A stretch of 64,000 nt of DNA from Chaetomium olivaceum (lineage: Eukaryota > Ascomycota > Sordariomycetes > Sordariales > Chaetomiaceae), in assembly GCA_039881045.1 (NCBI GenBank), contig JAYWVB010000007.1:806001-870000 (forward strand). Reading direction: 5' to 3'. The notes below the pieces were generated by a model that did not search any database, had not been told where the DNA came from, and saw only the letters and a program-made list of their open reading frames with translations. Positions 43,686-53,744 of the stretch are shown one piece after another. How positions within the stretch are numbered: the first letter of the stretch is position 1; every line of letters starts with the position of its first letter. The position numbers were made by a program, and so were the translations under genes.

Positions 43686-44103
43686 GGTAACATGGAATTA
43701 TATGATTAATAGTAGCTTAAAATATTACTAGTATATTGGTTAATCTAACCAGTATAACAATATACTTTTAGTATCTATAGGGTATTTGAAAAGCTATCTT
43801 TTATTTATGTCCTTCCTGAATATAGATATAGACATATACTATTAGAAGACTACGGTATATAAAGTATTATATCCCTCATAGTTAGTTTTAAAGCTTTAAG
43901 ATTAATGGTAGTAGGTAGTAGTAGTTTTTTACCATCTTATTATTTAGCTATTAATAGTTTATATGTATCCGGAGTTTTCTATGCTTCTTTAGGATAAGAA
44001 GAACTAGATATCTTACTAGAAGTGACCGGCGCGCCCCAGGGCATATCGGTGTAGGAATAATAATAAATAATAATAATAGATATCTTACTAGGGATATTGA
44101 TAG
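43686..44103 (-). pseudogene. Gypsy relic: reverse transcriptase fingers/palm
   Basis: On the minus strand the region 43690-43830 reads EGHK, KIAFQIP, YRY, KYIVILVRLTNILVIF, ATINHI. This follows the Ty3/gypsy pattern EGxxWKTAFxTxYGxYEYxVMPFGLTNAPATFQxxIN with transitions and shifts. Joined across the ORF1-only LINE it continues directly into the RT piece at 41758. It also contains the small LINE stub at 44020-44076. Confidence 0.75.
44020..44076 (+). mobile_element. 57-bp LINE stub with 15-bp target duplication
   Basis: Only the last part of the LINE 3' UTR (GACCGGCGCGCCCCAGGGC, ATCGGTGTAGGAATAATAAT) plus tail, flanked by perfect copies of TAGATATCTTACTAG (44005-44019 and 44077-44091). It is an extreme case of 5' truncation during target-primed reverse transcription. 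Confidence 0.92.
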
Positions 44104-44111
44104 TTTAATAT

Positions 44112-47012
44112 GAGTCTCTCTATTTGTACGGGGTCCGCACAGACCACCTGAATTCTGCCCGCCCACCCCCCCCACCATATCTCCACCACCGGAAATGCCT
44201 GCCGTCGCTGCCCATCCTTCCGCTTGCCCACCATCCATCAACAGTATGAACTAATCTATCTGTTGCTATTGCATGTTAACAATATATTTTTCACCTTTGT
44301 TGCCGTACCTCAGACACCAGTTTTATCTACTCAACTTTCACCCGCTACCGCCAACCTGCTAGGATGGCTGATGACGGCAGTGGCAGCCCCCGCCCGCTGG
44401 ATCTACAACTCGAAGTGCCCCTCGAGTCGCCTCAGGTCCCTGGAGACGGTTTTGATTCCTTTGAAGAGCTCTTCGAGTATATCAACCAATGGGCGAAGCC
44501 CCGCGGCTATGCTATCATCATCCTCCGATCCAGCGACCGTCAAGACGAGAGACCTCGCCGATACGACCTCTGTTGCGACATTGGCGGCCCCCATTATGAC
44601 TCTTCCTCTACAGGGCTTCGCAAGGCCAGTAGTAAAAGACGAGACTGCCCCTGGCTTGCGAAGGCAGTTCAGCGTAAGCTCCTCGGCAACCGATGGTATT
44701 TCGAGGTCCGTAGCGATCACCACAACCATGAGCCATCTCTTGACCCTTCAGCCCATACTACCCATCGCAAGAGGGCCTGGACTGAAGAGCAGAAGCAAGA
44801 GATCCGCCAGGTGTTCAAGACAACGACTTCTGGATCCCGAGATGTTGCTTCGTTTATGCGCGAAAAAGTACCCTAGCCAGGTATATCCCTCTTCTTCGTT
44901 ACGATGATTTTACCAATGCTAACTATGCTATACCTCTAGATTTGGATACGACGAGATATCGAGAACGAGATGAGCAAAGCGAAGGCTGAGGCCCTTAATG
45001 GCTATACCCCTACACAAGCCCTCCTTAAGTACTTCGCCGACACTGGGATCAAGCACCGTGTTCGCCAACTTCAAGGTCATGTTATTGCTCTCATTTGGAC
45101 GTACCCCTTTTGTGAGGAGATGTGGCAGCGATTCCCGGATATCATCTCTATCGACAACACTTACAAAACCAACCGTTTCAAGATGCCCTTCTCAACGTTA
45201 CTGGCATTACGAATATCCATACGACTTTCAATGTTGCCTTTGGGGTAGTCAACAAGGAGGATGAGGACGCATACCAGTGGCTTATCCAGATGATGGATGA
45301 GCTCCGCGAGGATGCTGGTGCCTGCCGACCTTCTGTTACCATTATCGACTTCGAACGAGCCCTCAAGAACGCTCTGAGCAACGTCTAGGAGAACGTGGAC
45401 CAACAGGTCTGTCTCTGGCACGTGTTAAAGAACTGTCAGACTGAGGTTAAACTCAGGTGGCAGTGGGCCGACAACCAGCGGCCCCAACAACAGCAGGGGG
45501 CACGAGGAGCATATGAAGAGGAGGACCACGTGGATCCTACCTTCAGAGATCTCATCGCCCATGCAATCAACGAGGCCCCTATTACCAACAGTAGTAGGGT
45601 TCCTCTCTCTGATATACCGAATAACCCAAGCGGCTTTATGTCTCTTTGGAAGGCTTGTATCTATGCCCCTACTGTCAACGAGCTTGAGATAGCGTGGGAG
45701 GAGCTGATCCGCCGCTTGCCGCTTCGCTGAAGAACAAGAGCCGGCAGTGTCGTATATCCTTAATACCTACTTCGCGTGGCGGAAGCACTTTTGCGTCTGC
45801 TATACAAGTCAAAATAGGAACTTCGGCATCCGCGTCACCTCACGTACCGAGTCAAGCCACAAAGAGATCAAGTCTTACCTTCTCAACTCTACCGCTGAGC
45901 TCAGATTCCTCGCTACTCGTATCGAGCAACTTGTTAAGGACCAGCAGGCGCGATACACCGCCACCGAGGCAGAGCAGGCTACACGCCAGCTTCAGCAATA
46001 TCGAGGGAAGAGATGGCTTGGGGATCTACGGTTCAAGATTAGCCGGAAGGCCCTAGCTCTCGTGAGCCAACAACACCAACTCTGCTACCGTCGCGTTGAG
46101 GCTTTCTCCAAGCTTACAGAGGCACAACGACGTGCCTTGCCACCTGACGAAAACGCCTGTACGGGGTTGTTCCGACGCCAGTTTGGTCTGCCCTGTTCCC
46201 ACGAGATTGAGGAGAAGCTCCGTGCCAACGAAGAGCTTACAGTCCAAGATACCCATAAGCATTGGAGGCTCGGCAAGAACCTCGCCTCTGGGGACCTCTA
46301 TCTCCCTATCCAGGAGCCCCTGGCGGTTGTGACACGTCGTGGAAGACCAGTTATTGGACCTGAGCAGATCCCTATTGCTGCTATCCCACATGGAGATAAC
46401 TATCGTCGACAAGCCGCTACGAGCCGCCAACGTGATCCTTCTCAGTGGGAGCTTATGGAGTTAGAAGTGTCGACTCCAACGCCGGCACGAGGACGTGGGC
46501 GGGGCTCGCAGACTTCGGGGACTACTGGAAGACTAAGAAGAGGCCGTGGCAATGGAAGAGGCCGGGGACGGGGACAAGGTCGTAGACCTGGAAGAGGCCG
46601 GGGACAGGGACAAGGTCGTAGACGGGAAGAGGCTGTGAACAGGGACGAGGTACGCAAAATGGAGGAGAGGAGACTGAAAGAGACTCAAGTCTAGCGTCTA
46701 GTATAGCTATACAGCTCGGAACACCAGCGTCGGACACCTCTATGGCTGGTTGATAAATAGTAATGGATGTCTGTCTAGAAGCTATATGCTATAAGCTACA
46801 ATTTTATTAACGTCCGGCGGGTTAACTGAATGGGCAACAGTCTGACTAGTTATATATAGATGTCTTTGTCTTTTTCCTGAAAAAGGGGCAAGAACCCTAT
46901 ATATGTACTATACTATCGATACAGATCAAAAATGGGGCTGCCTATTTCCGGAAGGCGGTGAGTGCGGACCCCGTACAAATAGGTTGGCGAACCCGTACAA
47001 TTAGAGAGACTC
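44112..47012 (+). mobile_element. MULE (Mutator-like) DNA transposon
   Basis: 2901 bp flanked by an 8-bp duplication TTTAATAT (44104-44111 and 47013-47020). Ends are inverted repeats beginning GAGTCTCTCTA and containing TTTGTACGGGGTCCGCAC. The left copy is 29 nt (44112-44140) and the right copy 51 nt (46962-47012), the right holding an extra 22-nt segment with a second TTGTACGGG-like motif. One transposase gene, now broken. Duplication length and domains fit a MULE rather than hAT or pogo. Confidence 0.92.
44364..46694 (+). pseudogene. MULE transposase, broken
   Basis: MADDGSGSPRPLDL start; a FAR1-type zinc-binding domain (RYDLCCDIGG...DCPWLA...DHHNHEPSLD); an intron (44881-44939, GTATAT...CTCTAG with GCTAAC branch); then IWIRRDIENEMSKAKAEALN. 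DDE core: PDIISIDNTYKTNRFKMP, VTIIDFERALKNALSNV and RVTSRTESSHKEIKSYL, then a SWIM-type finger (CTGLFRRQFGLPCSHEI) and a long RG/RGQG-rich tail. Lesions: extra A in the run before YPSQ (about 44857), lost C near 45187, TAG at 45386-45388 in place of Trp, and a 7-bp duplication (GCCGCTT) near 45720. Confidence 0.9.
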
Positions 47013-47020
47013 TTTAATAT

Positions 47021-47279
47021 ATCCTATCGAGGTTTCTTTCGAGGTAGCTCCTCAAGTCTATATCTTACTTCTCGTTAGTATAATATACCTTGAAAAATTT
47101 CAACTAGGCTCTTTCCTTAAGTTTAATCTTATAATCCTAAGGTCTATAATCTAGTAGTTCTATAAGATATTCTACTATAAATACTAGATATTCCTTATAA
47201 TCGTCTAGGATTTATCCTATTTTTACGTTCTTTACTATACCTCTATAGTATATAAACTTATATTCTAACTCGATAAATA
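47021..47279 (-). pseudogene. Gypsy relic: start of reverse transcriptase
   Basis: On the minus strand this reads LLDYRP, DYKIKLKE, LKFFKVYYTNEK, DIDLRSYLERNLDR (with shifts), matching the Ty3/gypsy RT lead-in LPxHRPxDHxIxLxEGxxLPFxPIYxxSExELxxLRxYLxENLxKGYI. It is the most N-terminal legible piece of the minus-strand gypsy skeleton. The last 10 bp are part of the LINE B target duplication. Confidence 0.72.
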
Positions 47280-47462
47280 TATTATTATTATTATTTCCTA
47301 CACCGATATGCCCTGGGGCGCGCCGGTCCTTCTACTGCTATTTACAAAGGAAACCGTACCGTATAGGCCGGATAAAAACCTCTGTCTACCACTTTGAGAC
47401 AACAATCTATGAATCCGTCATACTGCAAAAGAAAGGAGGCCCTTTGCCGGCCTCCGTGCCCT

Positions 47463-50400
47463 CTAGCCCTCCCCATCCACTGTTTCTAGCTCCAGCCTTC
47501 TGGCTAGGCTATACTCCAGTAGCCGGCCAGAGTCCATCAGCCAGCCAAGGACCTTCCTAACAACTCTTCTGCTCCGGGCGCCTACTCCACGTAATACGGT
47601 TTGTAGGTCCCGATGTGACCGAATCTCTCTGCCGTCCCACGGCCTTTGTAACGGCGGGTCGGGGCACCAAACCACCAAGTGCTCCACCGTCTCCCTGCCT
47701 CTCCCGCACTCGCAATAGGGGTACGGACCTCCGGGACTTTCACCCTGAACAGGTAGTCCCGGAGGCCTATATCCCCGATACGGGCCTGGGAAAGGAGGGA
47801 GCTCTGCGCCTTTGTAAGACCTTCGTGTCTCATCAGAGCTTTGTCGGTAAATAAGAGGGCTGGGGGGTCTTCGTCGGCTATCCTCCTGTTTAATACCCTC
47901 TGTCGAGTAGTACTTTGTTGACTAGCTCTCTGTTGTTCCCACCGGGCCTGCCAGGCCAGTTCGACCACCTCCTTGGTATTCGACCCCCTATCCTTCCCCC
48001 CGATCTTCCCTTTGTAGTTAACCCACTGGGCCACTGCACTAGCGGCTAGTTCAGTGGGCGTGGGGCTCTGCGGGCCCTGACGGGGCCTCCGGCCTCGGAT
48101 TTTCCTCCTCTTGTTGAACCTTCGGTAGACCTTATTGCAGGCCTCAGTGATGAGATGCCCCGTGGTTATTCTCTCGGCCTCCGGCCCAGCCCCTGATTGT
48201 AGGGCCTGCTTCTGTAGCCGGCCCTCGAAGTCGGCCAGCCGCTTGTTGAGATATAAGTCTAGCGGTGGCACCCAGGCCTCTGTTTCTAAGCACCGAATAG
48301 GAGCTGACTTGTATGCCCCTACTACTATTCGAAGGCTCCTGTTCTGAGCTTTTGACAAGACCTTTGCAGGCCCCTTCGGCCCTGTAGCTCTTGGAGCTGT
48401 TGGTTGGTGGAAGCTGGAGGCTCCGTAAGCTATGGCACTGCGGATGCACTTTACGTAGACCTCCCGAGCCCTGGATAGGCTCGGGCCCCACGTCTTTGCT
48501 GCAATCCTCGATAAGGCGAAATCTTGGGTTTTGAGTTTCCGTTCCACAGCTTGTTGGTGCGCCCTCCATGATAGCTTCCAGTCCAGCCAGACGCCTAGAA
48601 ACCGAGCCGATTCCACTGGCTTAACTGTGCTGTAGCCACTAGCCCCTGGGTGGGCCAGGGCCACCGGGTTCGCCCACTGTCTCCGACCTTTGTTGAAGTG
48701 AATTAATTCGCACTTTTGGGGTGCAAACGCCATCCCCCGGGTACCAGCCCACTGCAAGCAGGTCTTCCAAGCTTTTTCTAGTTGCTGTGTATTGGCCTCT
48801 GGGTTCTTTCCAAAGGCCAGTAGGTTTGTGTCGTCTGCGAACCCTACTATGCTAACCAGTGGATGAGCTGTTTTCAGGGCCTGATATAGGGAGGCAATGT
48901 AGAGGATAAATAGGATCGGGGATAGTGGTGAGCCCTGGGGGACTCCCGCTATGACTGGGATGTCCTCTGTTTTCTGGCCGTCGAAGTGGAGGATCGCAAC
49001 TCTGTTACTTAACCACGCCTTCACCCACAGAACCACCCACTGTGGGTAACCCTGTAGCCGAAGAGTGGCTAGTAGCCGGGTGTGGTTGACGGTGTCGAAT
49101 GCCCCTGAGATATCCAGCTGTAGAAGGGAGGCGGTTGCTTTCTGCCGCCAGGCCTCCTGGACTTGGGCTACGACTAGCCGAATCGCTACTTTTTGACCTA
49201 TGCTCTCGGTTTCCCATCTGCTCCGCTGGTAGTAGGCCGTAGGCCTCTGCAGCACTAGTAATCCTCTTTGCTACCAGTGCTTCTATGACCTTCCCAACTG
49301 TAGGTAGGAGGGCTATAGGCCTGTAACCTCCTGGAGTTCGGTAGGTACTCGGCTCTTTTCCGGGCTTTTGTAGGACAACTGTTTTGGCTCTCTTGAATGT
49401 TTCTGGAAACCATCCGATCCGGAAACACGCCTCCGTGAGAACCGCTAGCACCTTGAACAGTGGGCGCCCACAGGCCTTAAGAAGGCCTATAGGTAAGTCG
49501 TCCTCGCCTGGAGCCTTCCAAGGACTAATCTTCGAAAGGACTGCCCTAACATCACCCACTGTAACCTTTTCCTCTATATTGAACTTCGGAACCCACTGTT
49601 CTAGCAGGTCCGGGTCCTCTATGTCAGAAAGGTCAGCTTCTGGGTTAGGGTAGAACCGGCGTGCTAAGGCCTCCGCCTTCTCCTTGTGGGTGGAGAGGTC
49701 CTGGCCTCCGGGGGCCCTGTGAGAGCGGGTAGTTTCGGGGGATCTGGGGGGGCGAAGCTTCTGCAACGGGCCCAGCGTTCTAGGCTCCATAGCAGGTCGG
49801 TTTTGTGGGTGGCTTTCTGCATTGTTGTCCTCCAGGTCTTCGTTTTCTCCTTGTTGATGGTGGCCGCGAGAGCCCGTAGACCTTGGTTAAGTCTTTCTTT
49901 GTTGTGCTCCGACGGGGCTGCCTTGCACTCCCTTTCGGCTCTCCTTGCCTCTCTCTGGGCCTCCTGGACCTCCACTGACCACCACGGCGAGCCGTGGCCT
50001 CTGTTGGCCTTCTTCCGAGGGGTGGCCACTTCAGCCATCCTCTGTAGCTCCTCGACCAACCAGTTGAATGCTTCTTTTAAACCCTCCTGCTCCCTGACTT
50101 GTGCCCGGAGGCCGTGTGGCCCTGGGTCCTCTAGGCCTATTTTCTCTGGTAGGAGGGCCGCCTCGGCCTCCACCCTACGCCTGTCCATCATCTTCCAGTT
50201 CCAACCCTCTGGCTGAGTTTGTTGTGGTAGGGGGCCTCCGATGTCAGCTTCCAAAATCTGTGGGTAGTGGTCTGACTTCCCCCTATATTCCAGGCCGTAG
50301 TAGGTCGTTTGTAGACCCACTGATGCCCAGAAGTGGTCTATTGTCGAAGTGCGGCCTCGCTGGGCCCCCTGCGGTGCCCTGGTTATAGTGCCTGCTGGAG

Positions 50401-50884
50401 TTCGAAGATCGAGATCCCACTGTAGTGCCAACTCTAGGAGAGCCTCGGCCTTCCTTTCGTACCGGCCAAACCGGTCCCATTGCGGGTGGTGTAGGTTAAA
50501 GTCCCCCGCTAATACTACTGGGTAGGCTGGGGCCGGCCGACTTAGGAGGGTTTGTAGGAGGGTTTTATCCTCAAGGGGGTTATAGATAGACCAGAGTTCT
50601 AGTCCACTATTCCCGAGCCCTGGGAACCATACCTTACAATGTTCCTCTGAAGTCTCATATTCCCACTGTCCTATGTCGAACTTTCGGCTGACGAATATAG
50701 CCGCTCGCCCACTTGCTTTATGAACTAGGTGGTATTTCGAGCCTCTAGGACAGTAGGTTGACTTGGTTTGTTGGTTGATCCATGGCTCCTGAATAGCCAT
50801 TAGGTCGTACTGCGCTTCTTCTAGCAGGGCCTCGAGTGCCTGCTTGTTTCCTTCAGTGTTCCACAGTAGGACTCTAATTTTCAT
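47463..50884 (-). pseudogene. LINE copy B ORF2: endonuclease and reverse transcriptase, broken
   Basis: ATG at 50884 overlaps the ORF1 stop (11-nt ATGAAAATTAG). Domains as in copy A: APE endonuclease (LAGDFNLHHPQWDRFG, SDHYP), reverse transcriptase (AGVPQGSPLSPILFILYIAS, FADDTNLL) and C-terminal Cys/His cluster, ending LELETVDGEG. Relative to copy A this copy loses a C near 49711 (ALTGPPEARTS), two bases near 49190 (EHRSKSSDS instead of EHRSTEVAI) and a C near 47718 (TPIASAG instead of TPYCECG), so three shifts; it has the T missing from copy A at 28310 and the correct end. Confidence 0.92.
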
Positions 50885-52418
50885 TAATTTCCATAGTTGC
50901 GTCTTCAGCTGGTTGGGCCTGTTCGGCCGGCTGGGTAGGCTGGGTAGGCTGGGTAGGCTGGGTGGGCTGAGTGGGCTGGGTGGGCTGGGTGGGCTGGGTG
51001 GGCTGGATAGCTCCGAATATCCCCCCTGAACCAAGGCTAATCCGGCTTTGGGAGGGGTCCCTTCCAGCCACTGAAATCAACGTTGGCCGGCCTCTGCCCA
51101 GCCGTGGCCTTTTTGCCCCGACTCCCAGAAATCCATACTCCTCCTCCTGTGGTCGGGCCTTCTCGTAGGTGAATGCTGATCTTGGTGCTGTTATAGGCTC
51201 CGCAGCTGCTGTCCGAGCTGGCTCGAACACCCTTGGTCGGTATTGGTATGCCTCTCTCGCCTCCTTCTTGGCCCTGGCCCTTCCCGGGCACTCCTTGGCC
51301 CAGCCCGGGTGCCTTCCTCCGCAGCAGGGGCACTTACAGGGCACCTGACCCTGCTGGGTAGGGCAGAGGGCCTCCCCGGCCCTCCCGCCCTCCCCATGGG
51401 CCCCCGTACCACACCTCCCACACAGGGCCTCTTTCTGGCAAAACCTCTGTATGTGGCCCCATTTCCAACACTTGAAGCACTGTTTCGGTTCCAGCATTGC
51501 CCAGTAGGGCTCGCAGTCGAGTAGCTGAGCGTTCCAGATTATCCCCTGGTCACAGGCCTTCCGAGCCTCCTCTTGGTCTCTAAGGGCAACTAGTGCCGTC
51601 GCCCTGGTAAACCCTGGGTTGGTTGGGACTCTGAACTTGACCTTGTCCACTGACCAAAGGCCTAGTTCTCCCCCGAACACCTCCTCCGTAGTACCCTGTA
51701 GGTCGGCCTTCCTCAGGCCCTTCACCAGCACTGCGTAAGTTCTGCCAGCCTCTTTAGCCTGCTCCCCGAAGGCTTGTTGAATCCACTGGGTATTGTTGGA
51801 GTGCCAGCTTTTGGTGTTCGAGTCGTTGAACGTTACCACTGTGTCCCCGCTAGGGAGCTTCCGGGCTGCAATAGCTCCCTGCTTGGTTGAGGCTTGGTTG
51901 ATGGCCTGGATGATTTCGACTGGGGACCTTTGTGCAAGGTCGGCTGACACGTTGGCTCCCCGCACTAGTAGCTCCCGGTCGGCCCTCTGGGGGATGATTT
52001 TCGTAGGTTGAGCTTGCAAGCCTTGCCCGGGCCCTGCGGCCACTGCAGCCCACGAACGGCCCTGTGTCGCACTCCGGTTGGGTCCCACGGCAGCCTGGAC
52101 CGCCTCCGTAACTACTTTCTGTAGGTGGGCTGCCGTAAGCCCTCCCAGGCTTTCCTTCGAGTGGTGGTGCCCCTGTTTCTGACTTGCAAATAGGTCGCTT
52201 AGGTCCTTTGCGAGGCCCCGGGCCTCTCCTCTGTTCTCGATAGGTACTAGATTTACCAAGCCGTTCAACAGGCCTCTGAAATGCTCTGCCTTAGGTAGTC
52301 TCGGGGGGGTTAGGCGCTGTGGAGGGCCATGCAGAGGGCCCTGCGAGAGGACCTCTACCAGGGGGCCCTCTATGGGGGGCCCCTCCGACGGGGCCGATGG
52401 CGGTTGGCCTGCCCACAT
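50874..52418 (-). CDS. LINE copy B ORF1 (gag-like), intact
   Basis: 514 residues from ATG at 52418 (MWAGQPPSAPSEGPPIEGPL). A Pro-rich N-terminus, a helical region (LTAAHLQKVVTEAVQAAVG), a central RNA-binding-like domain (AARKLPSGDTVVTFNDSNTK, VDKVKFRVPTNPGFTRATAL), three Cys/His knuckles (CFKCWKWGHIQRFC, CGRCGTGAHGEGG...C, CPCCGGRHPGWAKEC) and a C-terminal run of nine QPT repeats, against six in copy A. It ends MEINEN-stop. The three-knuckle layout is typical of Tad1/Jockey-clade ORF1. Confidence 0.93.
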   Translation of the reverse strand: MWAGQPPSAPSEGPPIEGPLVEVLSQGPLHGPPQRLTPPRLPKAEHFRGLLNGLVNLVPIENRGEARGLAKDLSDLFASQKQGHHHSKESLGGLTAAHLQKVVTEAVQAAVGPNRSATQGRSWAAVAAGPGQGLQAQPTKIIPQRADRELLVRGANVSADLAQRSPVEIIQAINQASTKQGAIAARKLPSGDTVVTFNDSNTKSWHSNNTQWIQQAFGEQAKEAGRTYAVLVKGLRKADLQGTTEEVFGGELGLWSVDKVKFRVPTNPGFTRATALVALRDQEEARKACDQGIIWNAQLLDCEPYWAMLEPKQCFKCWKWGHIQRFCQKEALCGRCGTGAHGEGGRAGEALCPTQQGQVPCKCPCCGGRHPGWAKECPGRARAKKEAREAYQYRPRVFEPARTAAAEPITAPRSAFTYEKARPQEEEYGFLGVGAKRPRLGRGRPTLISVAGRDPSQSRISLGSGGIFGAIQPTQPTQPTQPTQPTQPTQPTQPTQPAEQAQPAEDATMEINEN

Positions 52419-52746
52419 CAGGGGCTTCGTCTTGCTGGCTTCAGGGGCTTCAGGGGCTTCAGGGGCTTCGTTCCGTTGGCTGGCCGGGTAACGGGGCCAA
52501 GGCTCTTAGTGGCTTGGCGGTCGAAAATTCTGGACGCGGTCGACGCGGTCGGCACCCGCGGGTACCCTCCTAACCGTAGCACTCACTGCGGCCCGCCACT
52601 GGTCGCGCACCGTTGCAAGCGGTATTGTTAGATAGGGTTTTTCGAGGGCTTTCGAATGCTGTCGGTTTCGTCGGTTTTGGCCCACTTTTCGTGGGGCGAT
52701 CTCACTCGATTCACGTTATGCTTACCAGAATTATATTCGATAAATA

Positions 52747-53286
52747 ATATTTCGAGTTCCTTAACTTCTTTTAATACTAGCTGGATATTTATTACCTCGA
52801 GCTAAATAATTTGGTATTTATATTTAAGTATTCTATACTTGTTAACTAAGATAATAGCGATACCTTATTCCTCCTATATCTACTTTTTTTTATTATATAC
52901 CACTTCTTCTAGGCTTTAGAGTATATTCTTCTAGATTAGCTACTTTCTATAATGGGCCTAGAGAAGGGGTTTATTCTAATCTACTACTTATCCGTAGCTC
53001 CTATTCTATATATTCTCCTATTAAGTTAGTTAGATACTCCTATTATTCTTATGATAGCTATCTCCTTTCCAACTAATATCTAAGTTATAGCCCCTATACT
53101 ATAAGTATTTAAAAATTATATCTTTTTCCGGCCCTAAATCTATAATATTAAATATTACTTAGGTAATTTTCTCTACTACCTTAATATCGAGTAGTTTTAT
53201 TTCTCGTTATATCTATATTATATATCGAATAGTTCTTTAATAATATATAGTTCCTTCTTAATTCTCTATAGGATTCTAAGTTGGTT
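52747..53286. other. Second RIP-like relic, inverse copy of the 34.1-34.5 kb relic
   Basis: AT-rich. 52850-53230 aligns with the reverse complement of 34126-34541, and 52800-52856 continues into the reverse complement of 36392-36418 without the P3 insertion. So it is a paralogue in plus orientation that shows the pre-insertion site. Confidence 0.6.
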
Positions 53287-53323
53287 ATCCTGTCCGGAGG
53301 ACAATATTGCGCTTAAACTTTTG

Positions 53324-53579
53324 GAAATTACTATACGAAATTGATAAGGAAATTACTATGCAAAATTGATAAGGAAATTACTACGCAAAATTGATAAGGA
53401 AAAATTACTACGCAAAATTGATAAGGAAATTACTATGCAAAATTGATAAGGAAATTACTACGCAAAATTGATAAGGAAAAATTACTACGCAAAATTGATA
53501 AGGAAATTACTATGCAAAATTGATAAGGAAATTACTACGCAAAATTGATAAGGAAAAATTACTACGCAAAATTGATAAG
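53324..53579. repeat. Ten-unit tandem array with 77-bp higher-order period
   Basis: Ten units of 25-27 bp, consensus GAAATTACTACGCAAAATTG plus ATAAG. After a first variant unit the order is TATG-type 25 bp, CACG-type 25 bp, 27-bp type (GAAAAATT), repeated three times, giving a 77-bp higher-order repeat. It sits just inside the Helitron 5' end. Confidence 0.93.
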
Positions 53580-53744
53580 GAAATGCTCGTTATCGCGAGT
53601 TTCGATAGGTTCGTAAGCATGCTCCAGCTGGAAGCTCCTGTTTATTCAATCCATCCATCCATGCCCTCGCAATCCGCTCGACCATCGCGACCATCGCAAC
53701 TCCCGCCGTTTGCACATCTGCCGCTTTTCAATTCCAGTCGTTCT

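Larger units (their letters stand above)
47280..52736 (-). mobile_element. Tad1-like LINE, copy B (apparently full length)
   Basis: About 5.46 kb on the minus strand with GC-rich 5' leader, ORF1, ORF2, 3' UTR and an (AAT)n tail. A 10-bp direct repeat TCGATAAATA (47270-47279 and 52737-52746) is a candidate target duplication and sets the ends. It is nearly identical to copies A and C. A short repeat of GGCTTCAGG units lies in the leader (about 52437-52470). Confidence 0.88.
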
